A stretch of 64,000 nucleotides of DNA from Candidatus Poribacteria bacterium. GTDB lineage: Bacteria > Poribacteria > WGA-4E > WGA-3G. The notes below the pieces were generated by a model. The model had not been told where the DNA came from. It did no database searches and saw nothing but the letters and a program-made list of their open reading frames with translations. This document shows, piece after piece, positions 44,094 to 53,607 of this stretch (the first letter of the stretch is position 1; every line of letters begins with the position of its first letter). The stretch covers positions 62,001-126,000 of the forward strand of contig JAPOQK010000095.1 in assembly GCA_026710795.1 (NCBI GenBank), in the 5' to 3' direction. The position numbers were made by a program, and so were the translations under genes.

Positions 44094-45725
44094 TTAAAAT
44101 GCTTCATTGTAATTGTCTGGTAAATCGTTTTCAAAAAGCACTACATCGCCTGATGCCACGTGTTGAGTAAGGTGTTGCTGTGCTTCATCAAGGTTATTCG
44201 CTACATATATCTGTTTTTCAGGATAGTTAGCATTCTTGAGTCCATCTAATATCGGAGCTGTTCTTGAGGGACCTACAAGAATCACCAGATCACAAACTTT
44301 AGATGCTTCTATACCAAACTGTCTGTTTTCCTCATACTCAAGTTCACCAAGCTCCACCATACCCGGTGTAACCAATATCTTATTTCCTTCTTTTTCACTT
44401 ATAAAGTCGGTGAGCACCTCAAGAGCAGCCTTTGCGCCTACAGGATTCGCATTGAAACTATCATCAATCACAGTTACACCTGCTGCACCAGGTATTAACT
44501 GTAAACGGTGTGGAACAGGTTCTAATGCCTTAAACGCATCTGTTATTTCCTGCAATGTCATATCACAATTTAGGGCAACACCAATTGCAGCAAGTATATT
44601 AGAAACATTATGTTTTCCCAACAACCGTGTTCTTATTTCAGTTGTACCTGCGACTTTGTCTACTACAGTAAAAGTCAATCCCTTATCGCTCTGTGTTATA
44701 TTGTGTGCTGTTAATCTTAATGATGTGTTTTCAGAAACGTTAGTTTCAACACCGTATCGTATTACAGGTACACTATCCGTTTTGTCTGCTAAACCGGCAC
44801 AGATCTCATTATCAACATTGAATATTGCTAACCCATTAGTTGGTAATGCTTCAATTAATTCATACTTTCCACGTGCAATGTTTTCTATACTTTTAAATCG
44901 TTCCAAATGTTGAGGTCCAACAGCAGTGAGTATCCCAATCTCAGGTGGTGTAAGACGACACAACTCGCGGATATCGCCACGTTTATACGCACCCATTTCA
45001 ACAATAAAAATCTCATGTTCTGGTAATAAGTCACCTCTGATTACCTTACAGATTCCCATAGGTGTATTATAACTATCTGGTGTCATCAAAGTCTTAAATT
45101 TCTGTGATAATATTTGGTGAAGAATATATTTGGTGCTCGTTTTGCCATAGCTGCCTGTAATGCCAATGATTTTTGGTTGAAGTGTTCTTATACGTTTTCT
45201 TGCGTCACGTAAATAGTATCCGTTTATTAATTGCTCGATAGGCAAAATTAAGTAACTGCTTACAACGAGAAGCGGTACACTAAGTTCACTGAACAAAAAG
45301 ACACTGATCTGCAAATGGTTTTCTGTAATAAACATACCGATCAATACAGCAGTTACAGAAAGTAGCGTGAGTGCTAATCCAAATAGTCGTTTTGCCCGAG
45401 CAGTGTAAACCAACGGTTTTTTTGCTTTTGTCTTTTTTCTCCAGATTATCTTATAGACTTGATACACTGTCAAAACGAGAAAAAGTGTAGAAAAAAACCA
45501 TTCGGTCTGAATGTCTGGAATAAATGACACAGATATAAAAACTAAAGCAATGAAAATTATCTCAATAATTTCAAAACAGTGCTTGATATGTGTCAATATC
45601 CATTTCAGATACCGTCCGGGTTTATACCCATCAAGTTGTAGTATGTGGAGTCCACTGTTTATCCTAATGATTCCTCTAACGTAACAGGTGACTACCAGAA
45701 CATAAAATAGTATAGTACTGACCAT
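44094..45725 (-). CDS. murF: Membrane-anchored MurF-type Mur ligase
   Basis: The 543-residue product starts with about 180 residues holding five likely membrane helices (about 2-19, 52-72, 78-94, 114-134, 146-165). The Mur ligase P-loop GITGSYGKTST (188-198) and the C-terminal ligase domain (DDSFNANPVGAKAAL, VTPGMVELGELE) follow. It would add D-Ala-D-Ala to the UDP-MurNAc-tripeptide. The membrane region replaces the soluble N-terminal domain that binds the UDP substrate in E. coli MurF. Position after murE and before ddl supports MurF. A distinct membrane ligase cannot be excluded. Confidence 0.82.
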   Translation of the reverse strand: MVSTILFYVLVVTCYVRGIIRINSGLHILQLDGYKPGRYLKWILTHIKHCFEIIEIIFIALVFISVSFIPDIQTEWFFSTLFLVLTVYQVYKIIWRKKTKAKKPLVYTARAKRLFGLALTLLSVTAVLIGMFITENHLQISVFLFSELSVPLLVVSSYLILPIEQLINGYYLRDARKRIRTLQPKIIGITGSYGKTSTKYILHQILSQKFKTLMTPDSYNTPMGICKVIRGDLLPEHEIFIVEMGAYKRGDIRELCRLTPPEIGILTAVGPQHLERFKSIENIARGKYELIEALPTNGLAIFNVDNEICAGLADKTDSVPVIRYGVETNVSENTSLRLTAHNITQSDKGLTFTVVDKVAGTTEIRTRLLGKHNVSNILAAIGVALNCDMTLQEITDAFKALEPVPHRLQLIPGAAGVTVIDDSFNANPVGAKAALEVLTDFISEKEGNKILVTPGMVELGELEYEENRQFGIEASKVCDLVILVGPSRTAPILDGLKNANYPEKQIYVANNLDEAQQHLTQHVASGDVVLFENDLPDNYNEAF

Positions 45726-45919
45726 TGTTATATATTCTTAAATTTGTGCATTATTGTGAAGATAACAAAATACGCAATGGAATGTCTTTCACTAAGAGGA
45801 TTCAGCAGACACGTTCATTGCGCAATAAAAGATAATTTTGGATAAGCAAACAAATTAACTATTCTTACATCATTCTTAATATAATCTAAATGGCAATACT
45901 TGCCACTACTTAGGGATGT

Positions 45920-46681
45920 TCAATCTAAAAAATTAGACACAATCTGAAAAAATTGCTGAGATTGGTCAAGAAACGAGTAATGTCCAGCATTATCAAGAAC
46001 CACTAATTTTGCCTGTGGAATCTCCTCCTCCATTATCTTACCATCAGATACAGGTGTATCAATATCATTTTCTCCCCAGATTAACAATGTCGGTGCTTGT
46101 ATCCTCGGTAAAATAGGTCTCAAATTTTGATTCACCGATTTCACAAGTGTTGCTCTCATTGCCCCTGCTTCCTGATAATCCCTTGAACCTGCACGATGTG
46201 CTAATCTATCAGCAATTCTATTACCAAACGTTCCGCAATGCCTGATTAAACGTCCTATTTTTGAGATGCTAATTCGCAAATGGTACTTTACAGTTCGTCG
46301 TGGTATGATACCTGCACTATCCACCAAGATTAGTTTACTAACCTTTTCTGCTTCCTCAGCTGCCAACACTATTGAAATCCTTCCACCATATGAGTGTCCT
46401 ATCAGATGGGCTTTATTGATATTGAGTTTGTCAAAGAATGAGGAGAGCAATTTAGCGTAGTCTGATGCATCCCAGGCGGTTGGTGGATTCTCACTCAGAC
46501 CGAACCCGGGCAAATCAAGGGCATATACTTGATGTGAATTTGATAGCGATTCAAATACAGATTTAAATGTATTAGCTTCGCAGCCCCATCCATGCAGGAG
46601 TATAACAGGATGACCGATTCCTTCAACTTGATATGCAATCTTGAGTTGATCAATTTCTATAAATTTTACTCGGTTCATCAT
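45920..46681 (-). CDS. Alpha/beta hydrolase inside the dcw cluster
   Basis: The 253-residue product is a typical alpha/beta hydrolase with oxyanion region HGWGCEANTF, nucleophile motif G-H-S-Y-G, likely acid in WGENDIDTPV and His in AGHYSFLDQ. No signal peptide is visible. Substrate is unknown. It lies between murE and murF, with about 185-195 nt on either side, an unusual place, and could be a cluster-linked esterase or peptidase of cell-wall precursors. Confidence 0.82.
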   Translation of the reverse strand: MMNRVKFIEIDQLKIAYQVEGIGHPVILLHGWGCEANTFKSVFESLSNSHQVYALDLPGFGLSENPPTAWDASDYAKLLSSFFDKLNINKAHLIGHSYGGRISIVLAAEEAEKVSKLILVDSAGIIPRRTVKYHLRISISKIGRLIRHCGTFGNRIADRLAHRAGSRDYQEAGAMRATLVKSVNQNLRPILPRIQAPTLLIWGENDIDTPVSDGKIMEEEIPQAKLVVLDNAGHYSFLDQSQQFFQIVSNFLD

Positions 46682-46865
46682 GAATGCCTGTTCGAATTGT
46701 GTTTATTTTCAACTATCTTGATTTTGACAATTGTGTTATTCATATTATTTTTGTTGTGACTATTACGCGAGTTCGGTATAAGAAAGATGAAGATCTAATT
46801 ATTCTGATTGATACTTTTATTATCCGGTAGGTGTGGTATTCTAACCCACCGATTCCTAAAATAAC

Positions 46866-48434
46866 TTATACAGAGTTCATGTTAACAATTTCTTGTTGAG
46901 ACTGACTTGATAGATTGTGTAGTATTTCCGCAGCAATCTCTCGGTCATCAAACGGAAAACGTTTTCCGTTAATTTCTTGATAATTTTCGTGACCTTTACC
47001 AGCAATTACCACGACATCCCCAGGTTTTGCCTCCAAAATTGCATGTCGAATTGCCTGACGTCGTTCTGAAATACACATAAATGCTGCATCATGTGGCAAA
47101 ATTGACACAATTTCTGAGATGATGTCATCGGGATTTTCTGTTCTCGGATTGTCAGAGGTAATCACACTCATATCAGCAATTTGTGTAGATATTGCTCCCA
47201 TTTTTGGACGTTTCCCACTATCTCGATCACCACCACACCCGAACACAGAGATTAATCTGCCTTCAGCAATATCACGCGCAGCTGATAATACATTTTCCAA
47301 TCCATCAGGGGTATGTGCATAATCTACAATAACGGCAAAGTCTTTTGCAGGTTTTCCATTTACATTTATTCGTTCAAACCGTCCAGGAACAACTGTTGAA
47401 GTAAGACCAGCACGAAATGACGATTCACTGCATTTATAACGTAATCCTACTCCAATAGCGGCAAGTGCATTGTATATATTATATTTTCCAAGCAACTTAA
47501 TTGTCGTCTGTATCTCCTTAAACAAACTTTCTGAAAGGTTGATTCTGATGTTCTTATTGACAACTGCGGTGAATGCTAACTGGTGTAATGTACTTACTAC
47601 ATCCCGCGCTTTTAAATCCGCTGCTTTCTCAAGACCATAAGTTAGAATATTTTTGTTTTGAATATGTTGTATAATACGAGATGTAGCAGTTGAATCAGCA
47701 TTTAAAATTGCAATGCCAGTAGGACTTAGTAGTTCAAATAACATCATTTTCGCAGCGAGGTAATTATCCATCGTTCCATGGTAATCCAGATGGTCCTGTG
47801 TCAGGTTGGTAAAGACGGCAGTATCAAAGGTAAGTCCAGTTAATCGATGTTGTGCAAGTCCCTGTGAAGAGGTTTCCATAACAACATATTCAACACCGGC
47901 ATCTGCAATCTGTTTTAACATTGCATGGAGTTGAAAAGCATCTGGAGTTGTCAGAAGGGCTGGAATATCTATCTGTAATGGTTGTTTGCCATTTGATGTC
48001 GCATCAAACGTATGTCCAACTGTCCCTAATACAGCAGTTTTATGACCATTTGCATGGAGAATACCGTATGTTAAATGTGCTGTTGATGTTTTACCGTTTG
48101 TACCAGTGATGCCGATTAACTTTAGTCGTTCTGCAGGATTACCGAACCAATTTGCAGCACAAAGGGCTTGTGCTTTTCGTCCATTAGGGGTCACTACACC
48201 AGTTATATCGTTAGGTAGGTCTTTGGTCCTTTTTTCTGAAATAATAACGCTGGCACCGTTCTTAATCGCAGCGGAAATAAAGGAATGTCCATCTACATTT
48301 AGTCCTTGATAGCAGACAAAAACATATCCGGGCTTGACTTGTCGATGGTCACTCACAACACCCACAATTTCCGGATTCTGGTCACCTGTGATTTCACTAA
48401 CTTCTATTCTGTCCAGAAGTTTTTGGAGGTTCAT
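46866..48434 (-). CDS. murE: UDP-MurNAc-tripeptide synthetase MurE (meso-DAP type)
   Basis: The 522-residue product has P-loop GITGTNGKTSTAHL, the N-terminal substrate domain (VVSDHRQVKPGYVFVC), and the C-terminal SDNPRTENP motif. DNPR is the signature of enzymes that add meso-diaminopimelate; lysine-adding enzymes lack it. The start codon overlaps the ftsI stop as ATGA, indicating translational coupling. The product feeds MurF. Confidence 0.97.
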   Translation of the reverse strand: MNLQKLLDRIEVSEITGDQNPEIVGVVSDHRQVKPGYVFVCYQGLNVDGHSFISAAIKNGASVIISEKRTKDLPNDITGVVTPNGRKAQALCAANWFGNPAERLKLIGITGTNGKTSTAHLTYGILHANGHKTAVLGTVGHTFDATSNGKQPLQIDIPALLTTPDAFQLHAMLKQIADAGVEYVVMETSSQGLAQHRLTGLTFDTAVFTNLTQDHLDYHGTMDNYLAAKMMLFELLSPTGIAILNADSTATSRIIQHIQNKNILTYGLEKAADLKARDVVSTLHQLAFTAVVNKNIRINLSESLFKEIQTTIKLLGKYNIYNALAAIGVGLRYKCSESSFRAGLTSTVVPGRFERINVNGKPAKDFAVIVDYAHTPDGLENVLSAARDIAEGRLISVFGCGGDRDSGKRPKMGAISTQIADMSVITSDNPRTENPDDIISEIVSILPHDAAFMCISERRQAIRHAILEAKPGDVVVIAGKGHENYQEINGKRFPFDDREIAAEILHNLSSQSQQEIVNMNSV

Positions 48435-50323
48435 AAACCCACTCCATTTTTCACAAGAGTGTTGTCAGGGATAGAGGTGTTTTGTGGGTTTTCAGATGAA
48501 GGGTTTTTCGTAGGTTGGCTGGTGTAAGTACCAGTTGTAGACGTATTTCTTCTGTTTTTCTCTACATATTGTCTGCTGATATTGTTTCTATTTCTTGGAA
48601 CGGAGTCAAATAACCCTATTCTGTCACTATATTCAAGCGTTTGCTGAGCAATCCGTTTAAAGACAGGGGCAGCAACAAGTCCACTAAATCTTGCACCACT
48701 GGGTTCATCAATCGTTACAATAATTGCAATCTTGGGGTTGTCAGCGGGGAGAAATCCCATAAAAGACATTACCTCTTTACCCGCAGCATAACCTTTACCT
48801 TTTTCTGCTTTCTGCGCTGTTCCGGTTTTACCAGCTATACTAATACCTTCAATTCTTGCTCTCATTCCACTGCCCTTTTCAACGACACCAACAAGAATTT
48901 CAGTCATCTTTCTGCTAGTTTCTGAATGTAATACTCTCCGAACTTGTATAGGTTGATTCTTTTTAATAAGATTACCTCGGTCATCGCGTATTTCTTTTGT
49001 AATATAAGGTCGGTGCAGTGTTCCACCATTCGCTATAGCAGCTAAAGCGTTCACCATCTGTAACGGGGTAACAGAGATACCCTGTCCAAAAGGGACAGAA
49101 CCAAGTGAGTTTGTATCCCATTTTCTTAGTGTATATAAACTTCCTATTTGTTCATAGGGCAAGTCAACACCTGTCTTTGCTCCAAATCCAAACCTATCAA
49201 CATATTCTTGGAATAACCTAGGTCCTAACCTTTCAACTACCTTAATCATGCCAATGTTACTTGACTTCTGGATCACCTCTGTAAGACTCAAGTCACCTTT
49301 TGCCGAAATATCCTTAATAACACGACGATTAGGAAGACGGTAACGACCATTTTCACAGAAGACTGTAGTTCCTGGTGTCATGATACCTTCATTCAATACA
49401 GCAGAGGATGCGACCACCTTGAATATTGAACCCGGTTCAAAGAGATACCAAATTCCGAGGTTTCGTTTTGATTCTTCATTGGCATTTGCTTGGTTATTTA
49501 TATCATAACTGGGACAACTTGCCATAGCTAATATTTCTGAGGTATCTACTGCAAGTACAATTGCCGTTCCTTTAGACGCATTCCATTTTTTACACGCTTG
49601 TTCAAGTTCTTTTTCTGCTATGTCTTGAATAATTTCATCAATCGTAAGAACTACATTACATCCGCTATTTCCAAGGGTTGCAGTAGATGAAGTGTCTTGT
49701 AGAGAGACAGATTGTAACCCAACTTTTCCTTGTGGTAGAGGGGAATGTACTTTCTGAAGAAAAGTGTGATATTGGTATTCGATTCCTTCGCCATGATTTA
49801 GATCATTCAGGTATCCAATGACCTGTGATGCCAACTGCTTTTTTGGATATAAACGTTCAGGTTCAATCTCAATTTTAAGCCCTCGGTGTTTATTAGTAAT
49901 GTTAAGAATATCGTCATACCTATCGTATTCTATACCTTTTTTAAGCCAAACAAATTCGACGTACTCTCCATTTCGTTTGCGTTTGAGTGTTGATAATAAT
50001 TCGGAGGTAGTGCTATCCAATAACGGTGCCAATGCTGAAGCAACGGTATGTGCGTTAGATTTTCTATTAAAGGTTTTGGGGTCCGCACTCACCGATATTA
50101 AGTCTTGGCTAATACCTAAAACAGTACCATGCCTATCAAGTATCTTCCCTCGTTTTACATCATTTTTATCTGAAGTACGCCAATCGTGTCTGGATGCTTC
50201 TGAGGTACCACCCATAGGTATCTGTAGTTTGAATAACTTGCCTATCAATAGTAAAAACCCTAATTGCAAGACTATTAGGATAACTACCAGTCGTCGAATT
50301 GAAAGATATGTATTATTTTTCAT
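48431..50323 (-). CDS. ftsI: Septal peptidoglycan transpeptidase FtsI (PBP3-type)
   Basis: The 630-residue product is a class B penicillin-binding protein. It has one N-terminal membrane helix (about 8-32), a pedestal region with RGKILDRHGTVLGIS, and a transpeptidase domain with S-I-F-K (EPGSIFKVV), S-S-N and K-T-G (AGKTGTAQK). The C-terminal 60 residues are Asn/Ser/Thr-rich without PASTA repeats. It cross-links septal peptidoglycan with FtsW. The start at 50323 (MKNNTYLSIRR) gives a normal short cytoplasmic segment. It ends in UGA, an ordinary stop, within ATGA shared with murE. Confidence 0.95.
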   Translation of the reverse strand: MKNNTYLSIRRLVVILIVLQLGFLLLIGKLFKLQIPMGGTSEASRHDWRTSDKNDVKRGKILDRHGTVLGISQDLISVSADPKTFNRKSNAHTVASALAPLLDSTTSELLSTLKRKRNGEYVEFVWLKKGIEYDRYDDILNITNKHRGLKIEIEPERLYPKKQLASQVIGYLNDLNHGEGIEYQYHTFLQKVHSPLPQGKVGLQSVSLQDTSSTATLGNSGCNVVLTIDEIIQDIAEKELEQACKKWNASKGTAIVLAVDTSEILAMASCPSYDINNQANANEESKRNLGIWYLFEPGSIFKVVASSAVLNEGIMTPGTTVFCENGRYRLPNRRVIKDISAKGDLSLTEVIQKSSNIGMIKVVERLGPRLFQEYVDRFGFGAKTGVDLPYEQIGSLYTLRKWDTNSLGSVPFGQGISVTPLQMVNALAAIANGGTLHRPYITKEIRDDRGNLIKKNQPIQVRRVLHSETSRKMTEILVGVVEKGSGMRARIEGISIAGKTGTAQKAEKGKGYAAGKEVMSFMGFLPADNPKIAIIVTIDEPSGARFSGLVAAPVFKRIAQQTLEYSDRIGLFDSVPRNRNNISRQYVEKNRRNTSTTGTYTSQPTKNPSSENPQNTSIPDNTLVKNGVGL

Positions 50324-50468
50324 AGTCTGATTTTCTCTTTCAGATATAATGTGACAAGACACGAAAGTTCTAAACAAATGATTGTGTGTCGTCCGAGGTA
50401 TTGAACAAGCCTTTCTGATATATTCAATGCAAGATATGTTAACTAATCTTACAATCTATCCAGTCATG

Positions 50469-50792
50469 CTATCTATCGTGAAGTTCTAATGATTTAAATA
50501 AAGGTTCAACTAAGCCTAATTCCTTTATAAGTGATCGAACCCTTTCAACATCGGTTAATGCGTTTTCCTCCAACTCAAGTTTTCGGATTTCGTCTTGTAT
50601 TTTCTCACGCTGCTTTTCAAATGTAGGTTTACGTTGTAGAAAAACGCTTTTGGCATAAGATGAAAACCATACACTTGCGCCAAATACACATAGAGATAAC
50701 CCTAACACCAAATAAACAAATAACATTGCAACTTTTGGTTCCGGATCTGGCTTTTGATTAAACAACGGACTGTAAGTTGTCGGATTTTGCAT
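50469..50792 (-). CDS. ftsL: FtsL-like division protein
   Basis: The 107-residue product has a short cytoplasmic end, one membrane helix at about residues 21-42 (VAMLFVYLVLGLSLCVFGASV) and a charged coiled coil (EKQREKIQDEIRKLELEENA). This is the layout of FtsL/septum initiators, which are too divergent for reliable motif calls. Position between rsmH and ftsI is the strongest support. Confidence 0.8.
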   Translation of the reverse strand: MQNPTTYSPLFNQKPDPEPKVAMLFVYLVLGLSLCVFGASVWFSSYAKSVFLQRKPTFEKQREKIQDEIRKLELEENALTDVERVRSLIKELGLVEPLFKSLELHDR

Positions 50793-50849
50793 TTTATAAT
50801 TTATACGATAGATTTTAAATATTGATACAAATTTTCAGATCAAATATAG

Positions 50850-51809
50850 TCAAACCCTAATTGCAACACGCAATTTACCACTACGCGCTCGTGGATTTGC
50901 CTCAATTTCACTTTTTGATGGCACTAAAGGTCTGTTTGTAATGATATCCAACGACTTTTTATGTTCACAGATACAAACAGGTGTTTTCGGTGGACATATA
51001 CAAGATTTTGCGTGTTTTCGATATATTTGCTTAACTATCCGATCTTCAAGTGAATGAAAACTGATAATACAGATACTTCCACCAATTTTTAACATTGAGA
51101 TAGCTGACTCTACACCTAATTTTAGATTTTCAAGCTCGGAGTTAACTTCAATCCGTAACGCTTGAAAAACTCGAGTGGCAGGATGAATGCTTTTTCTTTT
51201 ATGTAGGGATGCTTTCGAACGTTTGGCATTGTTTGAATATACGTTTTCTATTATGTCTGCAAGTTGTCGGGTAGTCGTTATCTGTTGCTCAGAACGTACT
51301 GCGACAATCTTGCGAACAATCTGTTTCGCATAACGTTCTTCGCCATATTCTCTAAATATCTGAATCAGTTTGTCTGGAGAACTATTGTTGATGACATCTG
51401 ATGCTGATATAGATATCTGTGTATCCATCCGCATATCCAAGGGACCTGATTGTTGAAAACTGAATCCTCTTGCCGGAGAGTCCAGCTGCAATGAAGATAC
51501 ACCCAGATCCATCAATACTCCATCAACTTTGGAAATACTTTGCAATTCCAATAACTGCTGAAGTTGGGCAAAGTTCCCATGTATCAAACTGAGCCGATCT
51601 TTGAAGGAGTGCAGTCTTTTCTTAGCAATTGCAAGTGCATCCACATCCCTGTCAATGCCTATCAACCGCCCAGAAGGCAGAGATCTCTGTAAAATCCAAA
51701 GACCATGTCCACCTAATCCGATTGTTGCATCAACGTAAATCCCTTCTGAATTCGGTTTGATAAAATCAAGTATTTCGTTACGTAAAACAGGGATGTGTGT
51801 TTCCGACAT
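50850..51809 (-). CDS. rsmH: 16S rRNA (cytosine1402-N4)-methyltransferase RsmH
   Basis: The 319-residue product has the HIPVLRNEIL start, SAM motif VDATIGLGGHG, the segment DLGVSSLQLDSPARGFSF and the C-terminal RPLVPSKSEIEANPRARSGKLRVA, all RsmH (MraW) signatures. It methylates C1402 of 16S rRNA. It opens the dcw cluster here; mraZ, which normally precedes it, is absent. Confidence 0.97.
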   Translation of the reverse strand: MSETHIPVLRNEILDFIKPNSEGIYVDATIGLGGHGLWILQRSLPSGRLIGIDRDVDALAIAKKRLHSFKDRLSLIHGNFAQLQQLLELQSISKVDGVLMDLGVSSLQLDSPARGFSFQQSGPLDMRMDTQISISASDVINNSSPDKLIQIFREYGEERYAKQIVRKIVAVRSEQQITTTRQLADIIENVYSNNAKRSKASLHKRKSIHPATRVFQALRIEVNSELENLKLGVESAISMLKIGGSICIISFHSLEDRIVKQIYRKHAKSCICPPKTPVCICEHKKSLDIITNRPLVPSKSEIEANPRARSGKLRVAIRV

Positions 51810-52623
51810 AAGTCACCTACAAACATAATATAGCAAGAATGATGCCAATTATTCTATAGTAGGAGGGAACTCCGATTCCCGAATATCAATCTAATTATAA
51901 TGAATTCTAAAGATAATTAGATATTACACACGTAGGTCGGAGCGAGCAAAGCGATCTCCGACATGGGGTAAACCCAATAAAAACATACGTGTCGTAGGTC
52001 GCTTCGTTCGTTCCGATCTCCGGTTTTTGTTAATAAGTCGCGTAATCCTCGCTGAACATTTCAATAATTGTTTATTATAACAATTCTGATGATATGGGTT
52101 ATCTTTTCTTCTACAAGCTTTTAGTTTGTGCCGTATTACACTACCACCCAAAACCGGTAATGGGATATTATATTTAGAGTCATTCCTGACTAATATTGTC
52201 ATAAATAAGCCGTTATCCCAGTTGTAGTAAGGGTTTGTGGCTTTATACAAAAATTGCCAAAATTGTAATTGACTCTAAAAACTCTAAAGTATGACATTTT
52301 AGACCAGTCAATTATCGCGAATATATTCTAAAAGAGTTTTCTTAAACTTATTATGTGTGCAGAGGTAAAACTTGCTTGAAATCAAGCCTATCCTTCCTAC
52401 TTTATTTTTATTCATCGTTGAGAAATAGGACAAATTGAATGACTGATTCACATCAAAATTTATCTTGTATTTTGTTCTTGTTATTGGTATACTTAAAATC
52501 TGAATCCTCGTAAAATTATTCGGTCTATTTACACATTATGTGTCAAATTTAAGACACATTTCAATGTACAATTGTAGATTATAGATCTGTTTCTTTTTTG
52601 GTCAGCATGCTAATAATAAATAG
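51810..52623. repeat. Divergent intergenic region with CGTAGGTCGG repeats
   Basis: This 814-nt gap between the dcw cluster (minus) and nadD (plus) holds no convincing gene. Two copies of the repeat lie at 51931-51960 (CGTAGGTCGGAGCGAGC) and about 51993-52023 (CGTAGGTCGCTTCGTTCG), linked by ATGGGGTAAACCC. A decayed GTTTGTGCCGTA motif is near 52124-52135. On the minus strand GGGAA-TCGGAG-TTCCC at about 51867-51882 is a hairpin in the rsmH leader. An ACACAT/ATGTGT cluster lies at 52531-52559. Confidence 0.6.
52531..52559. promoter_or_regulatory. Cluster of inverted ACACAT/ATGTGT half-sites before nadD
   Basis: ACACAT-T-ATGTGT forms one palindrome at 52531-52543, and ATGTGTC and GACACAT (52538-52544 and 52553-52559) form another around 8 nt. 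The middle half-site is shared. Such overlapping sites suit a dimeric regulator of the nadD operon, whose start is about 65 nt further on. Confidence 0.4.
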
Positions 52624-53205
52624 ATGAAAATAGCAATCATGGGGGGCACATTTAATCCTATCCATTATGCACATTTGGTAAGTGCCGAACAGGTGCGTGA
52701 GGGTTTAGGTTACGATAAAATACTGTTTGTTCCCGCAGCACGTCCTCCACACAAAATCCAACCGGATATCGTTTCTGCTGAGCATCGCTATCAAATGGTG
52801 AAGTTAGCAACTGCAGATAATCCATATTTTGAAGTGTCACGGATTGAATTGGATCGCGCAGGACCCTCTTACACAATTCAGACTATCAAAACGTTAAGAA
52901 AACTGTACGGTGAATCAACTGAACTTGCATGGATTATAGGCGCGGATTCTTTGATTGAATACAATATATGGAAAGATTTTGATGAAGTCCTCAAACAGTG
53001 TACAATGATTGCTACAACGCGTCCAAATTACGATTTAGAACTTGTTCCATCAGAAATCAGAGACCGCGTGATTACTTATCGAATTACAGGTTTTGACATG
53101 TCAGCAACTGAGATACGAAATCGTATTCGTAATAACACTTCTATCAGATATCTTGTTCCCCAAGCAGTTGCAGCTTATATTGACCAACAGCAATTATATA
53201 GATGA
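52624..53205 (+). CDS. nadD: Nicotinate-nucleotide adenylyltransferase NadD
   Basis: The 193-residue product has the nucleotidyltransferase motif GGTFNPIHYAHL and the C-terminal SATEIRNRIR segment, as in NadD. It forms nicotinic acid adenine dinucleotide in NAD synthesis. It ends in UGA used as a normal stop. No clear ribosome site precedes the ATG, so a leaderless or weakly initiated transcript is possible. It heads a nadD-yacG-yqeK-rsfS group. Confidence 0.96.
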   Translation: MKIAIMGGTFNPIHYAHLVSAEQVREGLGYDKILFVPAARPPHKIQPDIVSAEHRYQMVKLATADNPYFEVSRIELDRAGPSYTIQTIKTLRKLYGESTELAWIIGADSLIEYNIWKDFDEVLKQCTMIATTRPNYDLELVPSEIRDRVITYRITGFDMSATEIRNRIRNNTSIRYLVPQAVAAYIDQQQLYR

Positions 53206-53278
53206 GAAGAGAATAAATAGATCATAAAAGACAATTATTCCACTATATAAGCTAAGAATTAGTTTGAAAAGGAGTAAT

Positions 53279-53536
53279 ATGCAACTGAAATGTAGCCTCT
53301 GTGGAAAACCTTATGAATTTGTTTATATCAAAGATGAACCTTTACCAGCACATTTTCCGTTTTGTAGTAAAAGGTGTAAGTCGATTGATTTGGGTAAATG
53401 GCTAAACGAGGATTATCGTATTAGCACTCCATTGCCAGAATCTGAAGAATTAACGAAACTTGACGAAGAAACCTTTTCAGAAAAACAGGTAGAAACACTT
53501 CTAAAATTACTTGAAAATGAAATGGATACAGAATAA
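53279..53536 (+). CDS. yacG: Zinc-binding DNA gyrase inhibitor YacG-like protein
   Basis: The 85-residue product has a four-Cys zinc site (C-S-L-C ... FPFCSKRCKSIDLGKWL) and the DLGKWLNEDYRI segment typical of YacG. An acidic tail follows. YacG binds GyrB and inhibits gyrase in E. coli; in this lineage the role is inferred. AAGGAG lies 5 nt upstream of 53279, so the in-frame ATG at 53264 was rejected. Confidence 0.9.
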   Translation: MQLKCSLCGKPYEFVYIKDEPLPAHFPFCSKRCKSIDLGKWLNEDYRISTPLPESEELTKLDEETFSEKQVETLLKLLENEMDTE

Positions 53537-53607
53537 TCGATTATCCATTCATTCAACAAATTCTGCGTGAGCCTATTCTATGGAATGTATGCAATATTAA
53601 TAGAAAC

